Assembly (NCBI GenBank): GCA_964520785.1
Contig: CAZFQG010000055.1
Coordinates: 1 to 32,359, forward strand
DNA length: 32,359 nt
Origin: CAZFQG01 sp964520785
GTDB taxonomy: Bacteria > Planctomycetota > Planctomycetia > Pirellulales > Thermoguttaceae
Reading direction: 5' to 3'
Shown here: piece after piece, positions 18,333 to 25,721 of the stretch
How positions within the stretch are numbered: position 1 is the first letter of the stretch
How the letters are laid out: each line of letters starts with the position of its first letter
The notes under the pieces: generated by a model
What the model saw: only the letters and a program-made list of their open reading frames with translations
The model's database searches: none
What the model was told of the DNA's origin: nothing
Position numbers and translations under genes: made by a program

Positions 18333-20762
18333 TCATTCGCTACGAGAACGCCACCGGTACAGGAGCAGGGCGTTGCCGATGACGCAGATGTCGGAGAGAC
18401 CCATGGCGGCCGCGGCCATCCACGGCTGCAGTAGGCCGGCAGCAGCCAGGGGGATCGCAAGGACGTTGTAGAAGAAGGCGAAGAAGAAGTTCTGCTTGAT
18501 CTTCCGGAGGGTCGCGCGGCTGAGGTCGACGGCGTCGACCAGGGCGCTTACCCCGGCTCGCATCAACACGAGGTCGGCGGTTTCGGCGGCGATGTCGGTG
18601 CCGCCCCGGACGGCCACCCCCAGGTCGGCTTGGGCCAGGGCGGGGGCATCGTTGACACCGTCTCCAACCATCATCACCGCCTTTCCGTTCCGCTGCAGCC
18701 GGCTCACGAGGTCCGACTTCTGCTCCGGCAGAACTCGAGCGTGCACGTCACGGGCGTCGATACCCACCTCCTCGGCCACGCGGCGAGCGGTGCGTTCATT
18801 GTCGCCGGTGACCATGTGAACGATCAGTCCCTGACGCTGGAGGGCGGCTACGGCGTCGCGAGCCTCGGGCAGGACCGTGTCGGCCAGGGCGATCGCGCCG
18901 CAGCATGCCCCGTCGACGGCGACCACGATTGCGGTGCGGCCCTGTTCTTCCCAGACGGCGACCTGCGCATCGAAGGCGGCGCAATCGAGATCGTTCTCGG
19001 AAATGAATACCGGCGTTCCAATGAGAACCTCCCGGCCCTCCACCCGCCCTCGAACGCCTCGCCCGCTCTTGGCCTCGAACGTTTCGACCGCCTGAAGTTC
19101 AAGGTTCCGGCTACGCGCGTGGTCGCAAATCGCCTTGCCAATCGGGTGTTCGGAGCCCGCCTCCACCGCGGCTGCCAACCGGAGGACCTCCATGGGATCG
19201 CCATCGCCCAGGGTTTCGACGGCCGTTACGGCAAGCCGGCCCGCCGTGACCGTCCCCGTCTTGTCCAACAGGACGTCGGTTATGCCGCCGGACTGCTCCA
19301 GGGCGGCGGCGTGACGGATCAGGATGCCGTGGCGGGCGCCTACCCCGGTCCCGACCATCATGGCCGTCGGCGCGGCCAGGCCCAGGGCGCAGGGACAGGC
19401 GATAATCAGCACGGCGGCCATGTTGATCAGGGCATTGCCCCAGGCTCCCGTGGCAAAGCCCCATCCGAGAAGCGTTCCCAGCGCAATCAGAACCACCATG
19501 GGCACGAAGACGTTGCTGATCTTGTCGGCGATGCGCTGGACGTTCGCGCGGCTCGATTGCGCCCGGCGCACTGTTTCGATCACGTGGGCCAGGACGGTGT
19601 CGCGACCGGTGTGCGTCACGCGAACCTCTAGTCGGCCACTGGTGTTCAGCGTGCCACCAATCACCTCGTCCCCGGCGATCTTCGGCACGGGGAGGGACTC
19701 GCCGGTCACCAGCGATTCGTCGACCGCGCTGTCGCCTGCGCTGACCATGCCGTCGGTCGGAACGCGTCCCCCAGGTCGCACCAACACGCGATCGCCGATA
19801 CGCAAGGAAGAAACGGGAACCAGGGATTCCTCGCCTGCCGCGTCGAGTTTCGCGGCCGATTGCGGGGCAAGCTCCACGAGGCCCTCGATGGCAGCGCCGG
19901 CTTTGCGACTGGCCCGTGCCTCGAGCCAGTGGCCAATTGCGATGATTGTGAGGATCTCGGCGGCCGCTTCGAAGTACAGCGGCGTCAATCCCAGTAGCAG
20001 GCCCGCGAAGCTGTAGACATACGCGGTGGTGGACCCAAGCGAGACGAGGGCGTCCATGTCAAATCGCCTCGCCATGGCGCCCCGCCACGCCCCGCGGTAG
20101 AAGTGCCATCCTAGCACGGCCTGGACGGGCGTCGCCAACACCAAGGAGACCCATTCCATCGCGTGTCCATGCCCCACCCAAGCGCCCAGGCCGCCGTGGT
20201 GCAGCAGCACCAACGGCAGCGTGAAGGCCGTTCCAAAAAGGGCCAGGTTTCGCCATCGGACGTCGCGCGACGGGGTCGATACCGGGGGGACCTCCGCGGT
20301 TTCGTCGTTTGCGACTGGTTCGGCGCCGTACCCGGCGTTGCTCACCGCGGCAATCAACGCGTCGGTCGGAACCTCGCCGGCGGTGCGAACACGAACCCGG
20401 CCGCCTGCCAGGTCGATCTCGGCCCATTCGACGCCTTTGACCTGCTCCAGCGCCTGTCGCACGCTGGCTGCACAGGCGGCGCAGTTCATACCGACGACGG
20501 CGAACTCCTGGATTCCGCCTGGCACCTTCTCTGGTGCGGCTTCGTAACCGGCTTGGCGGACGGCGTCGACCAGTTCCTGGGCACTCACCGGGGCATCGGA
20601 GAAGTACACCAGCACGCGCCCGGACATGAGGTCTACGTCGGCGTAGTCGACCCCCTGTTGTCGCTCCAGGGCCTGCTTGACTCGACCCTGGCAGCTTGCG
20701 CAATTCATCCCTTGAACCGACAGCGCCCGCGGCGGTGTATTTATCGACCGTGTTGAGTCCAT
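18333..20762 (-). CDS. copA: Copper-type P1B ATPase with two HMA domains
   Basis: 809 residues. Two N-terminal heavy-metal-binding domains have GMNCASC (C21, C24) and GMNCAAC (C94, C97). The P-type core has TGES, the membrane metal site CPC (C456-C458), the phosphorylation motif DKTGT with D500, the SEHPIGKA motif and GDGVNDAPAL (near 700), followed by two final membrane helices. It would export Cu(I) from the cytoplasm using ATP. YN in the seventh helix (FFYNVLAIP) fits copper transport, but the eighth helix reads MGLSD where classical Cu(I) exporters have MxxSS. GAGGAT six bases before the ATG supports the start. No copper chaperone or CueR/CsoR-type regulator is adjacent. Ag(I) is an alternative substrate. 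Confidence 0.9.
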   Translation of the reverse strand: MDSTRSINTPPRALSVQGMNCASCQGRVKQALERQQGVDYADVDLMSGRVLVYFSDAPVSAQELVDAVRQAGYEAAPEKVPGGIQEFAVVGMNCAACAASVRQALEQVKGVEWAEIDLAGGRVRVRTAGEVPTDALIAAVSNAGYGAEPVANDETAEVPPVSTPSRDVRWRNLALFGTAFTLPLVLLHHGGLGAWVGHGHAMEWVSLVLATPVQAVLGWHFYRGAWRGAMARRFDMDALVSLGSTTAYVYSFAGLLLGLTPLYFEAAAEILTIIAIGHWLEARASRKAGAAIEGLVELAPQSAAKLDAAGEESLVPVSSLRIGDRVLVRPGGRVPTDGMVSAGDSAVDESLVTGESLPVPKIAGDEVIGGTLNTSGRLEVRVTHTGRDTVLAHVIETVRRAQSSRANVQRIADKISNVFVPMVVLIALGTLLGWGFATGAWGNALINMAAVLIIACPCALGLAAPTAMMVGTGVGARHGILIRHAAALEQSGGITDVLLDKTGTVTAGRLAVTAVETLGDGDPMEVLRLAAAVEAGSEHPIGKAICDHARSRNLELQAVETFEAKSGRGVRGRVEGREVLIGTPVFISENDLDCAAFDAQVAVWEEQGRTAIVVAVDGACCGAIALADTVLPEARDAVAALQRQGLIVHMVTGDNERTARRVAEEVGIDARDVHARVLPEQKSDLVSRLQRNGKAVMMVGDGVNDAPALAQADLGVAVRGGTDIAAETADLVLMRAGVSALVDAVDLSRATLRKIKQNFFFAFFYNVLAIPLAAAGLLQPWMAAAAMGLSDICVIGNALLLYRWRSRSE

Positions 20763-20803
20763 GGTTTATCCTCACAGCAATTATTGGGCCAAAAACCGAC
20801 CGT

Positions 20804-20839
20804 AAACAGGCCCCAGCAGGGGGGATAGCCTGTTTTTTT
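20804..20839 (+). terminator. Intrinsic terminator on the strand opposite copA
   Basis: On the plus strand an 8-bp stem (AAACAGGC at 20804-20811 with GCCTGTTT at 20828-20835) closes a loop able to form an inner CCC/GGG helix, and seven Ts follow (20833-20839). The polarity is plus, yet copA reads on the minus strand and starts only 42 bases away. No plus-strand gene precedes it. Confidence 0.6.
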
Positions 20840-21059
20840 CCTGCCGCGCAGGCTGGTTGGTCCCGAACTCGTTTGGGCCAATTCAGAGAATGCCCACGAA
20901 CTGTCTTCAATGCCATCGACGCTCTGCCTGTCGCGGCCGGCCGGACATGGCCCGGCACGGCTCGCCGCCAAGAAACGGAGGGAACATACAACCCATGGTT
21001 CAGAATGCGATAGGTTCGGCATTCGGGACAGTGGGCGCGGGGATTCTTCCCGGATCGCC
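20840..21059. other. Non-coding stretch at the edge of decayed accessory DNA
   Basis: No gene or RNA is supported between the terminator upstream of copA and the decayed coding fragments at 21060. A small hairpin CCTGC/GCAGG (20840-20852) directly follows the terminator. Confidence 0.3.
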
Positions 21060-21257
21060 CTAGACCGGGCCGGGGTGGTCGCGCGGCCCTGACGGGCGAA
21101 TCGCCATCCCCCCAAGGAACTCATCGATATCGACGCACGTCAGCTCTCCAGGCTCTTCGGGTGGGATATCCTCGGGTGGGATCCGCTGGTCGTCCTAGTC
21201 GGCGTCCGGCTCGTAGACCCCGCCGTCTTCACTCGGCGGGGCCCGGGGGGTCGATGT
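21060..21257 (-). pseudogene. Decayed fragment of unrecognised acidic protein
   Basis: One minus-strand frame reads like protein (acidic, with IPPEDIPPEEPGEL and CVDIDEFLGG) but is broken by TAG at 21197-21195 and ends at TAG at 21062-21060. It has no start codon or ribosome site and abuts the truncated transposase fragment at 21229-21411. I do not recognise the family. It may be cargo or a neighbouring gene brought together by the same deletion. Confidence 0.3.
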
Positions 21258-21411
21258 ATGCCATAGCCCGCAGTGGCGGAGAATCTTCTCGATTACCACC
21301 GGTCAGCAGGTCCTCGCCGCAAAGGAACGCCCGACGGACGCACCGCGAAATGCAGTGGTAGAACCCGACCTCGCCGTCGTCGAGGACGTATTTTCGAGCG
21401 AATTGGGGCAC
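21229..21411 (-). pseudogene. 5' fragment of REP-associated (Y1-type) transposase, first lineage
   Basis: A GTG start at 21411 with AGGAGG six bases upstream opens a frame beginning MPQFARKYVL, then GEVGFYHCISRCVRRAFLCG and LLTGGN. This is the beginning of a transposase type common in Planctomycetes. After about 40 residues the similarity stops, and the frame ends at 21229 before the HUH (His-hydrophobic-His) motif and the catalytic tyrosine. The protein is therefore non-functional: its translation signals survive but the catalytic part is gone. Confidence 0.7.
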
Positions 21412-21614
21412 TGCATACCTCCTGCGGGCTATTGAGCGTTAAAAAGGCAGTCCTCGACCGAACTCGCGCTCGTCCTTTCCCACCCGCGCGGCAAGATTCT
21501 CCCGGTTTTTGGCGGAAGCGGTTATTGAACGCAAGCGAGCGAGGATGGAATGTGGGTGTCCGGGCTTCTGTTCCGCGTTGTCATCTGCCCGGTCTGCAAC
21601 GACGCGATCAACCC

Positions 21615-22205
21615 TTACGATGTCGGCGGGGCGGACGACTCGTATTCATCCGGCAAATTTTTGACGGCCATGCTCAACATGACAAGCGACCAGCCGTTGA
21701 GAATCATCTGGATCCCGACGAACAGGCCAATCACCCACAGGCCCGAAAGCGGCCATTGCCGCCAAATCATCAGCCCGAGCATCAGACTGACTATGCCGTT
21801 GAGCAGCAACCATCCCCAGTTCGGATACCGGACCGAGATCGCGGTGCAGATGCGAAACATGCCCTCAAACATGAGAAACATTCCAATCATCAGCGTGAGC
21901 GTCATGGCCGTCGCCATCGGATTGCCCAGAACCATGAATCCTACGACGAGATACAGGACGCCCATCAGGGCGTCCATAAAGAAGCCGCTCCAGCCACGCT
22001 CCTTCCACAAGGCGTGAATCACCTGGGTCGCGCCGGCTAAGACCATCAGCCAGCCGAGAAGTGCTACCGACAACTTCGTCGCCGTAAAGGTGCAGCCCAA
22101 GGCAATCGTCCCGAAAACCACAAGGATGATTCCCAGGCCTAGGAACCAGCCTCGATTGCGTTTGACTTCGTTTAGTCCGACTTGATGCAGCGGGGTCGTT
22201 GGCAT
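21615..22205 (-). CDS. HdeD/DUF308-type multi-helix membrane protein
   Basis: About 196 residues with six hydrophobic helices in three hairpins (GLGIILVVFGTIALGC, then LLGWLMVLAGATQVIHALW, LMGVLYLVVGFMVL and so on), the pattern of the HdeD family, whose Escherichia coli member contributes to acid resistance at high density. I place the start at the ATG at 22205 because GGGAG lies seven bases upstream; the ATG two codons earlier (22211) is too close to that site. Its leader lies in the remains of a transposase gene. It stands alone between two transposase fragments. The biochemical role is unknown. Confidence 0.8.
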   Translation of the reverse strand: MPTTPLHQVGLNEVKRNRGWFLGLGIILVVFGTIALGCTFTATKLSVALLGWLMVLAGATQVIHALWKERGWSGFFMDALMGVLYLVVGFMVLGNPMATAMTLTLMIGMFLMFEGMFRICTAISVRYPNWGWLLLNGIVSLMLGLMIWRQWPLSGLWVIGLFVGIQMILNGWSLVMLSMAVKNLPDEYESSAPPTS

Positions 22206-22214
22206 TCTCATTCT

Positions 22215-22372
22215 CCCAAACAGCCCCGTTGCATTCCCCCCACCACTCGGCCATCAACTCGATATACGCCCGAAGAGCCGTCATCACAAGAAACGTCTCC
22301 TGCCGACGGTTCTCGCGCCCGAGTCACGTGATGAGGCATGTTCGAGCCGACCACTCTTGCTAAACGCGCCAT
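22215..22372 (-). pseudogene. Frameshifted 5' fragment of REP-associated transposase, second lineage
   Basis: From an ATG at 22372 the minus strand reads MARLARVVGSNMPHHVT, the classic start of REP-associated tyrosine transposases. The frame is then lost, and the expected continuation appears in another frame: ENRRQETF followed by RAYIELMAEWWGECNGAVW. A small indel near 22318-22325 separates the two parts. Similarity ends before the HUH motif, where the hdeD ribosome site and start begin. It is a dead remnant of a different lineage from the fragment at 21229-21411. Confidence 0.7.
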
Positions 22373-22403
22373 GAGGTTATTCTGTGAAAACCGGGCGCGA
22401 GGG

Positions 22404-22721
22404 TCAATAGTTATGTATGATGTGCCCGTAACAAATCCTTTGTCTTGGATAATAGTGATACGATCTATAAGAGTGTCTGTGAGTTATTGAGTAGTGATGA
22501 TAATAATGTCCGTATCCCATGAGTTGAGATTGATATCCGAAAACGGGTCTTTTGTTAAGTGAACGAAGATTGGCTTCTTCTTCTGATTGAGGCTTTTTGT
22601 GGTCAACTTTTACAAATATTGTGCTATTAGGGGGGGTAGGTTTATTATACGGTAATTCATCTGCATAAGTATTTCCTATAAATAAGAAATAACTAACAAA
22701 TAAAATTACTGGCACTTTCAC
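22404..22721 (-). CDS. Small exported His/Tyr-rich protein in an AT-rich island
   Basis: I choose the GTG at 22721, which has AGGAG six bases upstream and directly begins a signal peptide (MKVPVILFVSYFLFIGNTYA, cleavage before DELPY); a TTG at 22748 would place nine charged residues ahead of it. 105 residues in all. The mature part starts Pro/Lys-rich and ends in a His/Tyr/Arg-rich tail (about ten His and a dozen Tyr in the last 45 residues, with GYGHYYHHY and HRHSYRSYHYY) with a single Cys. Such tails can bind metals or cell-wall polymers, but no family is recognised. By my count 22441-22740 is about 34% GC, against about 60% on both sides, and codon use is correspondingly AT-rich, pointing to recent acquisition. 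Confidence 0.6.
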   Translation of the reverse strand: MKVPVILFVSYFLFIGNTYADELPYNKPTPPNSTIFVKVDHKKPQSEEEANLRSLNKRPVFGYQSQLMGYGHYYHHYSITHRHSYRSYHYYPRQRICYGHIIHNY

Positions 22722-22755
22722 CAACTTCTCCTGTAAAAACTCTTTCAAAGAAGGA

Positions 22756-22781
22756 TGTATAGGAGATGTGATTTGTCACAT
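22756..22781 (-). promoter_or_regulatory. Candidate promoter with palindromic operator for the small exported protein
   Basis: Minus strand -10 candidate TATACA (22761-22756) lies about 35 bases before the GTG at 22721. Just upstream, a perfect palindrome ATGTGA-N4-TCACAT spans 22766-22781. TGTGA half-sites belong to the CRP/FNR superfamily, whose FNR-type members use a four-base spacer. The site sits between the -10 and -35 positions, which would suit repression. No adjacent regulator gene is seen. Confidence 0.35.
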
Positions 22782-22960
22782 AACTCAAGCATAGTCAGGG
22801 GAGACTAGTGGAACAAGGCTTTGTCGCTGATAAAGAAGCCGAAATCCCTGGGGTAGTCCCGAATTCCACTCCGCTGCGATTCGTGAAAGTCAGGGTACCC
22901 CCAGCTAATTCCGGAACAGCTTGCGGAAAAGCCTTTCGCGGTTGCCGAAACGGACAACGA

Positions 22961-22989
22961 TTGAGCCAATTCCACGAATCCCCTATACT
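22961..22989 (+). promoter_or_regulatory. Sigma-70 promoter of the DUF5703-like gene
   Basis: TTGAGC (22961-22966), a 17-base spacer and TATACT (22984-22989). Predicted transcription starts near 22996, 27 bases before the ATG at 23023, leaving room for the AGGGA ribosome site. It may also drive the glycosidase-like gene downstream. Confidence 0.6.
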
Positions 22990-23022
22990 GAAGAATCGCC
23001 TCGACTGCAAAGGGAAACGAAC

Positions 23023-23493
23023 ATGCGAAGCGTTTTGTCTCTAGCCGTAACCATCGTAGCGACTGCGTACCTACCCGTTTTCGCGGATGACCCCGCCGAT
23101 CCGTCCCGGTACAACGTCATCTGGAACGCGCCCGGCGCGACCTCGTCCGACTCCATCCCCTTGGGAAATGGAGACATCGGGTTGAATGTGTGGACGGAGC
23201 CGGGTGGAGACATTGTCTTCTACATCGCCAATACCGACGCCGTCGACGCCCTGGGACGGCTGCTGAAGGTGGGGCGGGTCCGGCTTTCGGTTCCCCATTG
23301 CCCGATGGCCGCTCAGGGGGCGGACGGGTCGGAAATCCCGTTCGTGCAGACGCTCGATTTGCCGAATGGCCGGATCGTCGTGGAATGGGGAGGGGACGCG
23401 AACCGTGCGGAGGCCGTGTACCAGGGGGGCGAAGTCCGCGGGCTGGAGGTCAAGCCGGAATCGCGGAGCAGGGATATCGTTATCGGTGAATAG
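23023..23493 (+). CDS. Exported truncated DUF5703 N-terminal domain protein
   Basis: The ATG at 23023 follows AGGGA and begins a signal peptide (MRSVLSLAVTIVATAYLPVF, cleavage near ADDPAD). The 156-residue product then matches the start of DUF5703 proteins: IWNAPGATSSDSIPLGNGDIGLNVW, shown here as IWNAPG, then SIPLGNGDIGLNVW, FYIANTDAVDALGRLLKVG and RVRLSV, with FVQTLDLPNGRIVV further on. In full-length relatives this N domain continues and leads into a glycosidase-type body several hundred residues long. Here it stops with TAG after VIGE. The next gene has its own signal peptide and lies in another frame. Either a gene split has occurred or this is a truncated remnant that kept its promoter and export signal. 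Confidence 0.65.
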   Translation: MRSVLSLAVTIVATAYLPVFADDPADPSRYNVIWNAPGATSSDSIPLGNGDIGLNVWTEPGGDIVFYIANTDAVDALGRLLKVGRVRLSVPHCPMAAQGADGSEIPFVQTLDLPNGRIVVEWGGDANRAEAVYQGGEVRGLEVKPESRSRDIVIGE

Positions 23494-23581
23494 CCCGCGG
23501 CGGGCGGCCCTAAAGAGAAACACTACCATGGTCTCCTATTCCAAACAAGATCGCCAGATTTCGAGAGAACGTAACGAAACA

Positions 23582-25582
23582 ATGTCTTACCGCGCGCCTC
23601 GGGTACGAATTTGTGTCGCATTCCTTCTCGTGGCCGCCTCCGCGGGGATCGTTCGCGCCGCCGGCGCCGCCGAGCGGTTCGAAGGCCGTTTCTACCGTGG
23701 CGAGGGAGATGTCGAATACCTCCGCCTGTTGGATATCTCGCGTCGGATGTTTTCGCCCGACGAGGAGTTCCAAAACGTCGCGATGCTCTATATGCCGGCG
23801 TGGAACGGATTCGTCGAGGGGCCGACGTGGGATGCCTGGTGGATTCAGAACAGTTACGGCACGACCTACTGCGCGCTGCCGTTTTATGATGAACCGTTGG
23901 CGACCTTCCTCCGGAATGCCCAGGCCCTCTGGTTCGATTCCATGGGGGACGGGAAGCGGAAGTCGGCCCACGATTGGATCGCTCCGGACGGGTGCCTGTG
24001 CGATGCCGCCCGACCGGGATGGTGCATCGCCAAGCAAGGTGACGGACGGATCGATATCCACGATTGGGGCATGGAGTTCACCGCCGCGGGAATTCTCATG
24101 CAGGCCGAGTGCCTCTTGATCGAACGCGATATGGAGGCGATCGCGAAGTACCTGCCACTGCTCGGACGCTGCGCGGACTTCGTTGATTCCCGGCGCGATC
24201 CGGAGAATAACCTCTACCTGGCCGGGCCGGCGGGAAACCTGCTGGCTCCCAGTTACGCCGGCTATGCGCGGCCCGACGGTTCGTTCGAGAAAGCGTACCT
24301 GGCCGGTCTGTCAATCACGATGGTCGGTGCCCTGGAGCGTCTGGTCGAACTGGAGACGCTGGCCGGTAACGATGCCCGGGCGGATGTCTACCGCGAACGG
24401 CTCGCCGCGACGAAGGCCGGTTTGCCGGCGCTCTTGACGGAGGAACGTTACTTCATTAAATCGCTGGATCCCGACGGCACGAAACACGGTGTCTACGGGG
24501 CGGAGAAACACGGCTATTTCGAGGCGGTCGTGAACCACGACGCGATGTGCTTCCGCGTCGTCGACGACGCGACCTGCGCGAAGATATACGCCAAGATCGC
24601 CTCGATCAAGGGCTTGCGTCCGCACGACCTCATCATCACGAATTATCCGTCGCTCGATGACATGTACCAACCGCCCGACGAATGGCTCTGGAAGTTCGGC
24701 ACCTGGGTCAACGGAGGACACTGGTCAACCTGCGAGGCGCGGATGATCATGGGCTACTATCGCGTGGGCGCCCATGACGACGCCCGGAAGGCCCTGCGTA
24801 AGATCATGACCTATGCCGAGCGTTTCCGCATGGATAATCCGCTCGTGGAATTCGGAAACCAAGTCTATCAACCGAGCCAGCCGATCAATCTTTGTTACGA
24901 CACGTTCGGCCCCCCGGCCGCTTTCATCCGCGGCCTGTTCGAATACGTCTACTCGGCCGACGGACTGACCCTCATCCCTCACATCCCTCGGACGATCACG
25001 CGGCTGGAGCAACACTTCCCGATCCGCTTCGGTACGAGGCGACTCTACCTGGCGACCTCCGGAATCGGGGCCGTCAACGGCGTGACGGTCAACGGCGAGC
25101 CAATCGATACGTTCAATTCGAAATCCGTCCGGCTCGATTACGACGCCCTTCCGGATCGCGCGGTCGTCCAGATCACCCTGGGGCGCGGCGTACCGATTGC
25201 TTTCGAACCGGAGGACCCGCCGTCGGAAGTGAGCGCACCCGACGCGGACTCGCGTGATTCTCCGGCTCTTGCCGAACTCCTTCCCACAGTGGTCCGGGTA
25301 GCGAAGTTCCACGCCGCCCTCGAGACCGCCGGTCTCTCCGACAGTTACGAAGCGGCCCACGCCAAGTTGGCCGTCGACTATTTCCACGCATGCCGCCGCC
25401 GCGCGATACTTCTGGCCGAGGGAAAGCTCAGGCCGCTTCCGGCCGAGTCCCGCCAGGCGGCGGAAGAATCCTACATCCGAACGACCGCCAAGCTTTGCGA
25501 AGGGCTCCGAAAGGTGTCGGCGAAGTACGCGGAATCCGACGACTCGAAGTCATTCAGCCGTCTTCGAGCGATCGAAGACTAA
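23582..25582 (+). CDS. Exported six-hairpin glycosidase-like protein
   Basis: The ATG at 23582 begins a signal peptide (MSYRAPRVRICVAFLLVAAS, cleavage near VRAAGA); the frame is open further upstream but without a signal or ribosome site. 666 residues. The body has alternating helices with aromatic, acidic-rich loops (AMLYMPAWNGFVEGPTWDAWW; IDIHDWGMEFTAAG; FGTWVNGGHWSTCEARMIMG), typical of (alpha/alpha)6-barrel glycosidases. A beta-rich module follows near 490-550 (IRFGTRRLYLATSG, VNGVTVNGEPID), then a helical C-terminal segment. I cannot name the enzyme family or catalytic residues with confidence. It follows the DUF5703-like gene after 88 bases and converges on another probable glycosidase, which suggests a glycan-degradation locus. 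Confidence 0.6.
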   Translation: MSYRAPRVRICVAFLLVAASAGIVRAAGAAERFEGRFYRGEGDVEYLRLLDISRRMFSPDEEFQNVAMLYMPAWNGFVEGPTWDAWWIQNSYGTTYCALPFYDEPLATFLRNAQALWFDSMGDGKRKSAHDWIAPDGCLCDAARPGWCIAKQGDGRIDIHDWGMEFTAAGILMQAECLLIERDMEAIAKYLPLLGRCADFVDSRRDPENNLYLAGPAGNLLAPSYAGYARPDGSFEKAYLAGLSITMVGALERLVELETLAGNDARADVYRERLAATKAGLPALLTEERYFIKSLDPDGTKHGVYGAEKHGYFEAVVNHDAMCFRVVDDATCAKIYAKIASIKGLRPHDLIITNYPSLDDMYQPPDEWLWKFGTWVNGGHWSTCEARMIMGYYRVGAHDDARKALRKIMTYAERFRMDNPLVEFGNQVYQPSQPINLCYDTFGPPAAFIRGLFEYVYSADGLTLIPHIPRTITRLEQHFPIRFGTRRLYLATSGIGAVNGVTVNGEPIDTFNSKSVRLDYDALPDRAVVQITLGRGVPIAFEPEDPPSEVSAPDADSRDSPALAELLPTVVRVAKFHAALETAGLSDSYEAAHAKLAVDYFHACRRRAILLAEGKLRPLPAESRQAAEESYIRTTAKLCEGLRKVSAKYAESDDSKSFSRLRAIED

Positions 25583-25707
25583 TGGCCCCAGCGCCTTCTC
25601 GCGCGGCGCCGTTATGTCCATGCTCTTGTCCGAGAAACCGGACACTACGATGTCGTCGAGCCCCCTACGTGGTCCTTCGGGCCGGGAACCGACCCACCGC
25701 GCCGTTC

Positions 25708-25721
25708 AAGCGGCGCCGCTT
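25708..25721. repeat. Perfect 14-bp palindrome between convergent genes
   Basis: AAGCGGCGCCGCTT overlaps the stop codon of the minus-strand gene (25722-25720). It can form only a short hairpin and has no T run, so terminator function is doubtful. A second weak hairpin, TGTCCG/CGGACA, lies at 25627-25644. Confidence 0.3.

Noticed and set aside
20804..20839. The GC-tract hairpin upstream of copA as a CsoR operator
   Set aside because: The arms do not match known CsoR sites and the T run gives a simpler explanation as a terminator; kept only as an aside.
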